Assembly (NCBI RefSeq): GCF_022829365.1
Contig: NZ_JAKSYJ010000258.1
Location: 1-64,000 of the forward strand
Length of the DNA stretch: 64,000 nucleotides
Origin: Methylobacterium sp. J-077
GTDB taxonomy: Bacteria; Pseudomonadota; Alphaproteobacteria; Rhizobiales; Beijerinckiaceae
Direction of reading: 5' to 3'
The notes under the pieces: model-generated
Seen by the model: only the letters and a program-made list of their open reading frames with translations
What the model was told of the DNA's origin: nothing
Databases searched by the model: none
Made by a program: the position numbers and the translations under genes
Shown: positions 32,876 to 42,860 of the stretch, in pieces
How positions within the stretch are numbered: position 1 is the first letter of the stretch
Layout of the letters: every line of letters begins with the position of its first letter

Positions 32876-34057
32876 TCACTCCGCCGGCAGCGTCCAGACC
32901 TTCTGCGGGCGCGCCAGGCCCCGCAACTCGATGACGCCCACGGCGTCCAGCGCCCGGCCGCACCGCTCCGCGAAGGAATCCGAGATCAGCAGCGAACGGC
33001 CGAGTACCTCGCACTGGCTCTCGATCCGGCTGGCCTCGTTCACCGCCCGCCCGATCACCGTGAAGTCGAGGCGCCGCTCCGTCCCGACATTCCCGTAGAC
33101 CACCGTGCCGAAATGCACGACGCAATCGGCCGTCAGCTCCGGAAGCCCCGCTTCGCGGCGCCGGGCGTTGAGCGCGGCGTTGGCCGCGAGCCCGTCCGCG
33201 GCGGCGTCGAGGGCGCTGCTGCAGACCGGGCAGGGGAGGATGCCGGCATCGGCCACCGGGAAGATCGCCAGGAAGCCGTCGCCGAGGAATTTCAGGATCT
33301 CGCCACCGTGCCGGGCCACCGGATCGCCCAGCGCGTCGAAATGCGCGTTGAGCCACGTGACCATGTCGTAGGGATCGGCCCGGTCGGACAGGGCCGTGAA
33401 GCCGCGCAGGTCCGTCAGCAGGATCGCGGCCGGCACCGCCCGCCCCTGGCCGCGCTGGATCTGGCCGTCGAGCACCCGCTCCGCCGTCGAGCGCCCGAGA
33501 TAGGTGGCCGTGACCTCGCGCAGGGTATGCCCCAAGCCGAGCTTGGCCACCGCGAGCGCGAGGACCGGCAGGACTTCGGCCACTGCCGCCAGGTCGGCCT
33601 GCGAGAAGCCCGCGCGCGCGCAGGTGCAGAACGAGAGCGCGACGCCGCGTAGCGCCGTGCCAGGTGCGAAGCCGACGATGTGGACCGCGTATTCGGTACC
33701 GCCCTCGGCGCGGAGGTCGTGCAGGACCGGATAGTCGGTCTCCGGCCCCGGGCTGTCGAGGCACCAGCGCCCAAACACCTCCTCGCGCTCCAGCATCGCG
33801 AAGATCGGGCTGCGCAGCCAATCCGCTTCCTGCTCGGCGCCGTGGGGATTGGGCACGAAGCTCAGGCCCTGGCCGAGATGCCAGTTCAAGCTGACGCCGC
33901 GCACCATCGGGTCGATGGCGGGCGTCATGACGCTGACCCGCCAGAGGGGGACGCCAGATTCGCACAAGCCCTCGCAGACCCGGGCGAGCAGCGTTTCGTA
34001 ATCGTCGGTCGCGGTGGCGTGCTCGGCGATCCAGCGCGCCAGCTCGGTCATGTCCAT
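32876..34057 (-). CDS. class III adenylate/guanylate cyclase
   Basis: 393 residues. The N-terminal half is a regulatory region of no recognised fold (perhaps GAF-like). The C-terminal catalytic domain starts near residue 205: LLTDLRGFTALSDR (first metal Asp), ILKFLGDGFLAIFP (substrate lysine and second metal Asp) and VIGRAVNEASRIE (transition-state Asn and Arg). All catalytic positions are present, so cAMP production is likely. No membrane segment is present, and the C-terminus ends ARPQKVWTLPAE, like other stand-alone cyclases of this group. It converges on eno. Confidence 0.88.
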   Translation of the reverse strand: MDMTELARWIAEHATATDDYETLLARVCEGLCESGVPLWRVSVMTPAIDPMVRGVSLNWHLGQGLSFVPNPHGAEQEADWLRSPIFAMLEREEVFGRWCLDSPGPETDYPVLHDLRAEGGTEYAVHIVGFAPGTALRGVALSFCTCARAGFSQADLAAVAEVLPVLALAVAKLGLGHTLREVTATYLGRSTAERVLDGQIQRGQGRAVPAAILLTDLRGFTALSDRADPYDMVTWLNAHFDALGDPVARHGGEILKFLGDGFLAIFPVADAGILPCPVCSSALDAAADGLAANAALNARRREAGLPELTADCVVHFGTVVYGNVGTERRLDFTVIGRAVNEASRIESQCEVLGRSLLISDSFAERCGRALDAVGVIELRGLARPQKVWTLPAE

Positions 34058-34162
34058 CTGCGCGGGGTCGCTCCGTGATCCGGCCGAACAGGATCATACC
34101 CTACGGGCACGATCCGGCAGCCCCGAAAAGCTCCGTTAACCTTTCCGCGCGAGGTTCCCGCC

Positions 34163-34474
34163 ATGGTCGTCCGCCGCCGCGTCAGAATGGTCGTCTTGCC
34201 CCTGGGTCTCTGGACCCTGTCGGCGCTCGTGGTCGGCTTCTTCGTGTGGCAGGCCGAGAGCGGAAACCGCGGCCTGGAAGCCAAGAAGGTGCTCAAGATC
34301 CGCGCCTACGGCCTGACGCAGGAACTCGCGGCCGTCCGGGAGGAGCGCGCGACTTGGGAACACCGGGTCGCGCTTCTGAAGAGCGACCAGATCGACCGCG
34401 ACCTCCTCGAGGAGCGAGCCCGGATCGTGCTGGGCCGCGTCCACGCCAACGACGTCGTCATCATCACGCCCTGA
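34163..34474 (+). CDS. FtsB/DivIC-family septum formation protein
   Basis: 103 residues: a short basic N-terminus, one membrane helix (VVLPLGLWTLSALVVGFFVW), then a periplasmic coiled coil (LTQELAAVREERATWEHRVALL) and a short conserved tail LLEERARIVLG. This is the FtsB/DivIC layout; the protein joins FtsL and FtsQ at the divisome. The position between eno and pdhA is typical for Rhizobiales. ATG start at 34163; a GAGG lies about 10 bases upstream. Confidence 0.88.
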   Translation: MVVRRRVRMVVLPLGLWTLSALVVGFFVWQAESGNRGLEAKKVLKIRAYGLTQELAAVREERATWEHRVALLKSDQIDRDLLEERARIVLGRVHANDVVIITP

Positions 34475-34600
34475 CGTCCCGGCGCGACCTTAGACTCCCT
34501 CTGACAAGAGCGCCTTCCTGTCAGAGCGTCAACCCTCGCTTTCCAAACGGTGCTGTCCTACACCCCGTTCCAGTCGCGTGGAATCACGGGGAGAGCGCCG

Positions 34601-35704
34601 ATGGACGCTGCCAAGGAGCCTGCGAAGGACGCTTCGTCCTCGCAACCGCAGGTCGCGAGCCCGGAAGCCGGAAGCTCCCAGGCCGGAAGTCCTCAAGTCA
34701 TTGAGGCGCACAAGCCTGCGCCGAACATGCCGCAATTCACCCGCGCGGAAGATCTCCACGCCTATCACGAGATGCTGCTGATCCGGCGCTTCGAGGAGAA
34801 GGCCGGCCAGCTTTACGGCATGGGCCTGATCGGCGGCTTCTGCCACCTCTATATCGGCCAGGAAGCCGTGGTGATCGGCATGCAGATGGCCTCGATCGAC
34901 GGCGATCAGGTCATCACCGGCTATCGCGACCACGGCCACATGCTGGCCTGCGGCATGGACCCCAAAGGCGTCATGGCCGAGCTGACCGGGCGCCGGGGCG
35001 GCTACAGCCGCGGCAAGGGCGGCTCCATGCACATGTTCAGCCGTGAGAAGCAGTTCTTCGGCGGCCACGGCATTGTCGGCGCGCAGGTCTCGCTCGGCAC
35101 CGGCCTAGCCTTCGCGGACCATTACCGGGAGAACGGCAAGGTCAGCCTCACCTATATGGGCGACGGCGCGGCCAACCAGGGCCAGGTCTACGAGAGCTTC
35201 AACATGGCGGCGCTCTGGAAGCTGCCGGTTGTCTACGTGATCGAGAACAACCGCTACGCCATGGGCACCTCGGTGGCCCGGGCCTCGGCGCAGACCGACT
35301 TCTCCAAGCGCGGCCTCTCCTTCGGCATCCCGGGCGAGCAGGTCGACGGCATGGACGTGCGTACGGTGCGCGAGGCCGCGGCGCGGGCGGTGGAGCACGC
35401 CCGCACGGGCCAGGGACCCTACATCCTGGAAATGCAGACCTACCGCTATCGCGGCCACTCCATGTCCGATCCGGCCAAGTACCGGACCAAGGACGAGGTC
35501 TCGAAGATGCGCGACGAGCACGACCCGATCGAGATGGTGCGCAGGCGCCTGCTCGAGCTGCACGGGGTGCCGGAAGCGGAGATCAAGGCGACCGACGCCA
35601 AGGTCCGCGAGACCGTGAACGCGGCCGCCGAGTTCGCCACCAACGATCCCGAGCCGGATCCCGCCGAGCTCTGGACCGACATCCTGCTGGATGCGCACGC
35701 CTAG
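34601..35704 (+). CDS. pdhA: pyruvate dehydrogenase E1 component, alpha subunit
   Basis: 367 residues. An Ala/Ser/Pro-rich N-terminal tail precedes the fold; the thiamine diphosphate motif is GDGAANQGQVYESFNMAALW..ENNRYAMG (GDG to NN). Conserved RGGYSRGKGGSMHMF and the phosphorylation-loop-like YRYRGHSMSDP follow. It decarboxylates pyruvate together with PdhB. The start ATG at 34601 has GGGGAGAG upstream. It is the first gene of the pdh operon. The N-terminal tail is longer than in many E1 alpha proteins. Confidence 0.97.
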   Translation: MDAAKEPAKDASSSQPQVASPEAGSSQAGSPQVIEAHKPAPNMPQFTRAEDLHAYHEMLLIRRFEEKAGQLYGMGLIGGFCHLYIGQEAVVIGMQMASIDGDQVITGYRDHGHMLACGMDPKGVMAELTGRRGGYSRGKGGSMHMFSREKQFFGGHGIVGAQVSLGTGLAFADHYRENGKVSLTYMGDGAANQGQVYESFNMAALWKLPVVYVIENNRYAMGTSVARASAQTDFSKRGLSFGIPGEQVDGMDVRTVREAAARAVEHARTGQGPYILEMQTYRYRGHSMSDPAKYRTKDEVSKMRDEHDPIEMVRRRLLELHGVPEAEIKATDAKVRETVNAAAEFATNDPEPDPAELWTDILLDAHA

Positions 35705-35759
35705 CGCGTTCCCGAAACACTGGCCGCCCCGACCGATAGAGACGACCGCAGAGCTGAGC

Positions 35760-37205
<1,446 letters not shown>

Positions 37206-37275
37206 CGGGACCCGCGGGCGGCACCGCAGCGCCGTCCTCCCGCCCCGTCCGGGTTCGGAGACCAGCCGGCGCACC

Positions 37276-37563
37276 ATGAGCCAGGATCCCACACAGGACT
37301 TCGTCGAACTCGCCGTGCCGCCGGACGCCCGTGCCCAGGGCGGCATCGAGGTGCTGCGCGCCGCCGTGGTGGACGGCGCCGTGAGCGTCGCCCTGCGCCG
37401 CTCCTTCGACGATCCCGCGATCTGGGGCCGGCTGCTGATCGACCTCGGCCGGCAGGCGGCCCGCGCCTACGCGCTGGAGACCGACATGTCGGAGGAGGAG
37501 GCGTTCGAGCGCATCCGCGCCGGCTGGGAGGCCGAGGGGCTCGACCCCGGCGGCTTCAACTAG
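37276..37563 (+). CDS. DUF5076 domain protein
   Basis: 95 residues. Core: VELAVPPDARAQGGIEVLRAAVV, ALRRSFDDPAIWGRLLIDLGR, and the C-terminal SEEEAFERIRAGWEAE. This small protein of unknown function is regularly found between pdhB and pdhC in Rhizobiales, so a role linked to pyruvate dehydrogenase is suspected. No signal or membrane segment. The ATG at 37276 follows the pdhB stop by 70 bases. Confidence 0.8.
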   Translation: MSQDPTQDFVELAVPPDARAQGGIEVLRAAVVDGAVSVALRRSFDDPAIWGRLLIDLGRQAARAYALETDMSEEEAFERIRAGWEAEGLDPGGFN

Positions 37564-37565
37564 CG

Positions 37566-38171
37566 ATGGTGCCGACCATGGCTGTGGCCGCTCTCCATTC
37601 GGCAACCTACGCGGATCTCATGGCGGTGCCGGAGCATCTCGTGGCCGAAATCGTCGATGGGACGCTGGAGACGCATCCGCGGCCACGCCCACGACATGCG
37701 CTGGCGGTATCGGATCTCAACACCGTGCTGGGTCCGCCTTTCCGCCAAGGACGCGGCGGTCCCGGCGGCTGGCTCTTCATGATCGAGCCGGAGCTTCATC
37801 TCGGGGCCCATGTTGTCGTGCCGGACCTCGCCGGCTGGCGCCGACCTCGGATGCCGTCCATAACGGAGTCCGCGTATATTGAGACCCCACCGGACTGGGT
37901 CTGCGAGATCCTCTCGCCCTCGACAGCCCGGCTCGATCGAGGCCCGAAGCGCCGCATCTACGCCGAAGCGGGAATCGGCCATCTCTGGCTGCTCGATCCG
38001 GGTGAAGGTTTTCTGGAAGGTTTTGGCCTCGCGGACGGGCGCTGGGTGGTCTTGGCCACCGTCCAGCGCGGCGAGACCGTAGCGCTGCCGCCCTTCGACG
38101 CCGTCCCGTTCCCCCTCGACGACCTGTTTCCCTTCGACGATCCGGCCGCCCCGGCCTTGCCCGAGACCTGA
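37566..38171 (+). CDS. Uma2-family (DUF820) putative nuclease-fold protein
   Basis: 201 residues with the PD-(D/E)xK-like Uma2 core: MAVPEHLVAEIVDGTLE, VVPDLAGWRRPR, WVCEILSPSTARLDRGPKRR and IGHLWLLDPG (family pattern E-LSPST..D...K and WL-DP). Uma2 proteins are common in cyanobacteria and some Alphaproteobacteria; biological function is unknown. It is inserted between DUF5076 and pdhC, and its TGA is followed within five bases by the pdhC ATG. The ATG at 37578 is an alternative start. Its base composition is like its neighbours. Confidence 0.8.
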   Translation: MVPTMAVAALHSATYADLMAVPEHLVAEIVDGTLETHPRPRPRHALAVSDLNTVLGPPFRQGRGGPGGWLFMIEPELHLGAHVVVPDLAGWRRPRMPSITESAYIETPPDWVCEILSPSTARLDRGPKRRIYAEAGIGHLWLLDPGEGFLEGFGLADGRWVVLATVQRGETVALPPFDAVPFPLDDLFPFDDPAAPALPET

Positions 38172-38175
38172 TGCC

Positions 38176-39591
38176 ATGCCGATCAACGTGCTCATGCCCG
38201 CCCTCTCGCCGACCATGGAGAAGGGCAACCTCGCCAAGTGGCTGAAGAAGGAGGGCGACGCCGTGAAGTCCGGCGATGTCCTCGCCGAGATCGAGACCGA
38301 CAAGGCGACCATGGAGGTCGAGGCCATCGACGAGGGCGTGCTCGCCAGGATCGTCGTGCCCGAGGGCACCGCCGACGTGCCGGTCAACGACCTGATCGCG
38401 GTGATCGCCGCGGAGGGCGAGGATCCGTCGAGCGTGCAGGCCGCGGGCGGCGGCAACGGCAAGGCCCAGCCGGAGGCCAAAGGCGAGGCGAAATCGGCCG
38501 CCGCGCCGTCGCCGGCCGACCAGAACACCACGCCGGGCGGCGGCCACATGTCCTACGAACGGGTGAACGAGGCGCCGGAAGGTGCGCAGCCCAGCGGCAG
38601 CCCGCAGCCCCAGGGCGCCGGCGGCCGGCTGTTCGCGTCGCCGCTCGCGCGCCGCATCGCCAAGCAGGAGGGCGTCGACCTCGCCGCCGTTGAGGGCACC
38701 GGCCCGCACGGCCGTATCATAGCCCGCGACGTTCAGGCCGCCAAGGCGTCCGGCATCACCAAGGCGCCGGCACCGCAGTCCGCCGCCGAGGCGCCCAAGA
38801 CGGCCGCGCCGGCCCCGAAGGCGGCCCCCGCTGGCGGTGCGCCGGCCGGCCTCACCCTCGATCAGGTCCGGGGCTTCTACGCCAAGGGCTCGTACGAGGA
38901 AGTGCCGCTGGACGGCATGCGCAAGACCATCGCCAAGCGCCTCACCGAGGCGATGCAGGTCGCCCCGCACTTCTACCTGACGGTGGATTGCGAGCTCGAC
39001 GCGCTGATGAAGCTGCGCGAGACGCTCAACGGCTCCGCGGCCAAGGACAAGGACGGCAAGCCCGCCTTCAAGCTCTCGGTGAACGACTTCGTCATCAAGG
39101 CGATGGGCCTCGCGCTGACCCGGGTGCCGGCCGCCAACGCGGTCTGGGCCGAGGACCGGGTGCTGCGCTTCAAGCATGCCGAGGTCGGCGTCGCGGTGGC
39201 GATCGACGGCGGTCTGTTCACCCCGGTGATCCGCCGGGCCGACGAGAAGACGCTGTCCACCATCTCCAACGAGATGAAGGACTTCGCCGCCCGCGCCCGC
39301 GCCAAGAAGTTGAAGCCGGAGGAATATCAGGGCGGCGTCACCTCGGTGTCGAACCTCGGCATGTTCGGGATCAAGCACTTCACCGCGGTGATCAACCCGC
39401 CGCAATCGAGCATCCTGGCGGTGGGCGCGGGCGAGAAGCGCGTCGTCGTGAAGGACGGGGCGCCGGCCGTGGTCCAGGTGATGACCTGCACCCTGTCGTG
39501 CGACCACCGGGTGCTCGACGGGGCGCTCGGCGCAGAGCTGGTCTCGGCCTTCAAGGGGCTGATCGAGAACCCGATGGGCATGCTGGTGTAG
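38176..39591 (+). CDS. pdhC: pyruvate dehydrogenase E2, dihydrolipoamide acetyltransferase
   Basis: 471 residues. Lipoyl domain (residues 1-80, lysine in IETDKATMEVEA), Pro/Ala linker, peripheral-subunit-binding domain (FASPLARRIAKQEGVDLAAVEGTGPHGRI), second linker and catalytic domain ending CTLSCDHRVLDGALGAEL with the catalytic histidine and aspartate (DHRVLDGA). It forms the core of the complex and transfers acetyl to CoA. The start ATG follows the Uma2 stop by four bases. Confidence 0.97.
   Translation: MPINVLMPALSPTMEKGNLAKWLKKEGDAVKSGDVLAEIETDKATMEVEAIDEGVLARIVVPEGTADVPVNDLIAVIAAEGEDPSSVQAAGGGNGKAQPEAKGEAKSAAAPSPADQNTTPGGGHMSYERVNEAPEGAQPSGSPQPQGAGGRLFASPLARRIAKQEGVDLAAVEGTGPHGRIIARDVQAAKASGITKAPAPQSAAEAPKTAAPAPKAAPAGGAPAGLTLDQVRGFYAKGSYEEVPLDGMRKTIAKRLTEAMQVAPHFYLTVDCELDALMKLRETLNGSAAKDKDGKPAFKLSVNDFVIKAMGLALTRVPAANAVWAEDRVLRFKHAEVGVAVAIDGGLFTPVIRRADEKTLSTISNEMKDFAARARAKKLKPEEYQGGVTSVSNLGMFGIKHFTAVINPPQSSILAVGAGEKRVVVKDGAPAVVQVMTCTLSCDHRVLDGALGAELVSAFKGLIENPMGMLV
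38281..38347 (+). repeat. 67-bp exact direct repeat in lipoyl-coding DNA, copy in pdhC
   Basis: Identical to 35865-35931 in pdhB; see that entry. Confidence 0.9.
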
Positions 39592-39636
39592 GCAGCGTGC
39601 AACTGGATGAGCAATTATATTATTCGGGGTATTTGA

Positions 39637-39828
39637 ATGACGACGGATGGCCGCGACAACAAGGGTGGAACGCCCAAGAAGGAAGATCCACCCAAGCCCG
39701 ACAAGGAACAACCCAAACCCGTCAAAAATCAGCCCCTTCGCAGTATGATTTTTGATCACGACATTGAAGGCTCTGATAAAATCGAGAAGCGCGAACAGCC
39801 CAATCGGCCCAAAAAGCTCGATGAGTGA
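39637..39828 (+). CDS. small Lys/Pro-rich cytoplasmic protein, unknown
   Basis: 63 residues, highly charged and repetitive (KKEDPPKPDKEQPKPVKNQP), with no hydrophobic segment. No family recognised. It overlaps the next gene by eight bases and lies in a segment of about 690 bases that is clearly richer in A+T than the pdh genes on either side. It begins about 45 bases after pdhC, which suggests insertion of a foreign two-gene cassette. The start is supported by a GGGG-rich leader only. Confidence 0.55.
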   Translation: MTTDGRDNKGGTPKKEDPPKPDKEQPKPVKNQPLRSMIFDHDIEGSDKIEKREQPNRPKKLDE

Positions 39829-40276
39829 CAGTTTAGAAATAGAAGAAATTAAAAGTTATCGCAATCGATTGGTCGATTTACGCCAAAAATCTAGCGAAAC
39901 CGCCTCGTCAACTATCAGAACTATAAGCCTAGGACTTAGTCTTACAATTTATGGCTTCGTGTTTAGCCCATCAACCAACGCTGTATGGCAAAAATATTCT
40001 ATCTATTTCCTTCTGGGCGCGGTGTGCGGAGTTTTGAGTTCTCTCAGCGACGTTCTACAGAGCTTGTATGAAAGAAAGAGCGCCGTCGAAGTACTTAATT
40101 TCTTACGTGATCAGAGAGAAGCCGGAGCCACTCCCGACGCAGCTGAATTAGAGGATTACAGAAGTCGCCATGGGGGCCAGATAGCCAGCTTCCTACTCTT
40201 GAAGCGTGCCATTTTGGCACTTGTAGGCAGCTCATCGATAATCGTCGCGGTCGTTGTCGCCATCAAGAATCAATAG
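39821..40276 (+). CDS. membrane protein of unknown function in low-GC cassette
   Basis: 151 residues. A charged, helical N-terminus (EIEEIKSYRNRLVDLRQKSS) is followed by two membrane segments (ISLGLSLTIYGFVFSP, YSIYFLLGAVCGVLSSLSDV), a charged loop and a C-terminal membrane helix (LALVGSSSIIVAVVVAI). No family recognised. Codon use is A+T-rich and unlike pdhC and lpdA. The layout of a small charged partner plus a small membrane protein is seen in several defence and stress modules, but nothing here identifies one. The start ATG overlaps the preceding stop. Confidence 0.6.
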   Translation: MSDSLEIEEIKSYRNRLVDLRQKSSETASSTIRTISLGLSLTIYGFVFSPSTNAVWQKYSIYFLLGAVCGVLSSLSDVLQSLYERKSAVEVLNFLRDQREAGATPDAAELEDYRSRHGGQIASFLLLKRAILALVGSSSIIVAVVVAIKNQ

Positions 40277-40285
40277 GTATAGCAA

Positions 40286-41725
40286 ATGTCCGACACCTAC
40301 GACGTCCTCATCATCGGCGCCGGGCCGGGCGGCTACGTCACGGCGATCCGGGCGGCGCAGCTCGGCTTCAAGACCGCCGTGGTCGACCGCGAGCATCTCG
40401 GCGGCATCTGCCTGAACTGGGGCTGCATCCCCACCAAGGCCCTGCTCCGCTCCGCGGAAATCTATCACTACTTCCAGCACGCCGGCGATTACGGGCTGAC
40501 CGCCGAGAAGGTCGGGTTCGACACCGCCGCGATCGTGAAGCGCTCCCGCGGCGTCTCGGGCCGGCTCAACGGCGGCGTCGGCATGCTGCTCAAGAAGAAC
40601 AAGGTCGACGTGATCTGGGGCGAGGCCGCGGTCGACAGCGTCGCGAAGGGCAACCAGCCCGGTCAGGTCACCGTGACGGAGAGCAAGCGCGCCGAGCCGC
40701 CGAAGGGCGCCAAGGGCGCCGGCACCTACGGCGCCAAGCACATCATCGTGGCGACCGGCGCCCGCCCCCGGGCGATCCCCGGGATCGAGCCCGACAAGAC
40801 GCTGATCTGGACCTACTACGAGGCCATGGTCCCGGAGACGATGCCCAAGAGCCTGCTGGTGATGGGCTCGGGCGCGATCGGCATCGAGTTCGCCTCGTTC
40901 TACCGCACCATGGGCGCCGAGGTGACCGTGGTCGAGCTGCTGCCGCAGATCCTGCCGGTGGAGGATGCCGAGATCGCCGGCCTCGCCCGCAAGCGCTTTG
41001 AGAAGCAGGGCATCAAGATCCTCACCGGCGCCAAGGTCACGAAGGTCGAGAAGGGCGCGAACTCCGTCACGGCGACCATCGAGGGCGGCGACGGCAAGAC
41101 CCAGCAGATTACCGCGGAAAAACTGATCTCGGCGGTGGGCGTGGTCGGCAACATCGAGAATATCGGCCTGGAGAAGCTCGGGGTTAAGATCGACCGCGGG
41201 ATCGTGGTGACGGACGGGCTCGGCCGCACCAACGTGCCCGGCCTCTACGCGATCGGCGACGTCGCCGGCCCGCCGATGCTCGCCCACAAGGCCGAGCACG
41301 AGGGCGTCCTCTGCATCGAGACGATCAAGGGCCTGCACACCCACCCGATGGACAAGGCCAAGATCCCGGGCTGCACCTATTGCCAGCCGCAGATCGCCAG
41401 CGTCGGGCTGACCGAGGCCAAGGCCAAGGAGCAGGGCTTTGCCGTGAAGGTCGGCCGGTTCCCCTTCGCGGGCAACGGCAAGGCGATCGCGCTGGGCGAG
41501 CCGGACGGGCTGATCAAGACCGTGTTCGACGCCAAGACCGGCCAGCTGCTCGGCGCCCACATGGTCGGCGCCGAGGTGACCGAGCTGATCCAGGGCTACG
41601 TGGTGGCGATGAACCTGGAGAGCACCGAGGAGGAACTGATGCACACGGTGTTCCCGCACCCGACGCTCAGCGAGATGATGCACGAGAGCGTGCTCGACGC
41701 CTACGGGAAGGTAATCCACACCTGA
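40286..41725 (+). CDS. lpdA: dihydrolipoyl dehydrogenase (E3)
   Basis: 479 residues. FAD loop VLIIGAGPGGYVTAIRAAQ, redox disulfide GGICLNWGCIPTKALL, NAD loop LLVMGSGAIGIEFASFY, FAD motif LYAIGDVAGPPMLAHKA and the interface HPHPTLSEMMHESVL with the catalytic His-Glu pair. It re-oxidises the lipoyl groups. Its leader is weak (AGG near -8) and it begins ten bases after the low-GC cassette, so transcription must run through the cassette or restart inside it. Confidence 0.97.
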   Translation: MSDTYDVLIIGAGPGGYVTAIRAAQLGFKTAVVDREHLGGICLNWGCIPTKALLRSAEIYHYFQHAGDYGLTAEKVGFDTAAIVKRSRGVSGRLNGGVGMLLKKNKVDVIWGEAAVDSVAKGNQPGQVTVTESKRAEPPKGAKGAGTYGAKHIIVATGARPRAIPGIEPDKTLIWTYYEAMVPETMPKSLLVMGSGAIGIEFASFYRTMGAEVTVVELLPQILPVEDAEIAGLARKRFEKQGIKILTGAKVTKVEKGANSVTATIEGGDGKTQQITAEKLISAVGVVGNIENIGLEKLGVKIDRGIVVTDGLGRTNVPGLYAIGDVAGPPMLAHKAEHEGVLCIETIKGLHTHPMDKAKIPGCTYCQPQIASVGLTEAKAKEQGFAVKVGRFPFAGNGKAIALGEPDGLIKTVFDAKTGQLLGAHMVGAEVTELIQGYVVAMNLESTEEELMHTVFPHPTLSEMMHESVLDAYGKVIHT

Positions 41726-41751
41726 CGTTCGATACGGCGCCGGGAAACAAT

Positions 41752-41780
41752 CGACGAAGGGCGTGACGAGCCCTTCGTCG
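41752..41780 (+). terminator. hairpin at the end of the pdh operon
   Basis: An 11-bp perfect stem CGACGAAGGGC/GCCCTTCGTCG with a 7-base loop lies 27 bases after the lpdA stop. No T-tract follows, so it is a stem-only terminator or stabiliser. Confidence 0.6.
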
Positions 41781-41929
41781 GCCCGCATCCCACCGCAGTC
41801 CGTTGGGCTGCACCGCAGCCGCGAAGGGGGGTCAAGGAATCGCGCAGCCGACCAGAGGGCGCCTCCGAAGCTCGCTTCGCTCACCCCTCCCGAAAAAGGG
41901 CCCGATGGAAACGCCCTCTCCGTTAGCTG

Positions 41930-42145
41930 CTAGGTCGGCGACTCGGTGTTCGAGGTCGACCGAGCCGTCAAGGCGAGACTCACGGCCTGGAACAGGGCGA
42001 TCACGAACAGGGTCGCCAAGCTTCCCCCGACGGGGATCAGCGCCAACGCCCAAGGGTCGAAGCCTCGGACGAGCAAAAGTGTGACAAAGCTTCCGATCAC
42101 GGATGCGATGATCATGCGAAAGATGCAGCATTCCGACGGTTGCAT
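41930..42145 (-). CDS. small two-helix membrane protein, hypothetical
   Basis: 71 residues from an ATG at 42145 with a strong GGGAGGA four bases upstream. Two hydrophobic segments: FRMIIASVIGSFVTLLLV and LALIPVGGSLATLFVIALF, then a short polar tail. No family recognised. The ribosome-binding site and membrane pattern are good evidence that it is real; a longer frame upstream lacks support. The rest of 41781-42397 shows no other gene. Confidence 0.5.
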   Translation of the reverse strand: MQPSECCIFRMIIASVIGSFVTLLLVRGFDPWALALIPVGGSLATLFVIALFQAVSLALTARSTSNTESPT

Positions 42146-42397
42146 GATTCCTCCCGGTCGGCAGCTCCCTAACTTATAATTAAAATTTCGGCCAGAATTT
42201 GCAATCGTAAATAGTACGCAGCGCACGATGACGTCGCCATTCGGTCCGGCGAGCGTGTCCCTCGATCGATACCGGTTCGACCTCGCGGACACCTCATCTC
42301 GCGGACGCGGTGTGGCGGTCGATATGGCCAGTCGAACCCGATTGCCCGAAAACTTCAAGGGATCGCGCGCTTGAGAATGAACGGTCGCGAAGGTGCG

Positions 42398-42622
42398 TCA
42401 GCCGTTCCCGCGCTCCACCGGCTCGGCCTGATCCTGCGAGGGTACGTAGGCGCACCACGCGCAGATGCCCCGTTCAGCACCACGGCTGGCATTGCGCTGC
42501 GAGCAGAGCGGGCAGACGAGCAGGATCAGCCGGCCGCCGGAGCGGAGCGCGAGCCCGCGCCCCCGGAATGTGACCTCCGTCGCCTCGTCACCGGTCCGTC
42601 GATCGCGCATCCTGTCGCTCAT
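42398..42622 (-). CDS. small protein with paired CxxC motifs (zinc-ribbon-like)
   Basis: 74 residues from an ATG at 42622. A charged N-terminus (MSDRMRDRRTGDEATEVTF) is followed by LLVCPLCSQRN and GICAWCAYV: two C-x2-C knuckles 17 residues apart, which would bind one zinc. No family recognised. It may be a small DNA/RNA-binding or regulatory protein. Support is the motif only; the ribosome-binding site is weak. The longer frame upstream of this ATG overlaps the dehydratase gene and is rejected. Confidence 0.42.
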   Translation of the reverse strand: MSDRMRDRRTGDEATEVTFRGRGLALRSGGRLILLVCPLCSQRNASRGAERGICAWCAYVPSQDQAEPVERGNG

Positions 42623-42860
42623 CGAGCGCCTGCGATGCCGTGCTTCATCCCGGCTGCGGACGTGGTCCCGCCATTTGATTCGCCCAGCATCGCGACGCTC
42701 CTCCCAAGCTTGTCCAGGAATACAAGCTCCGGGCCATCGAATGGCTCCGCTTGACCTGTAACTTGGCAGGAACCTTGGCCTGTGAGCCGACGGGATGCGC
42801 CGGAGCCGAATCGTCCTTATTGAAGCGGCTACGTGCAGTGCGGAAGCGGTCGGGGATAAA

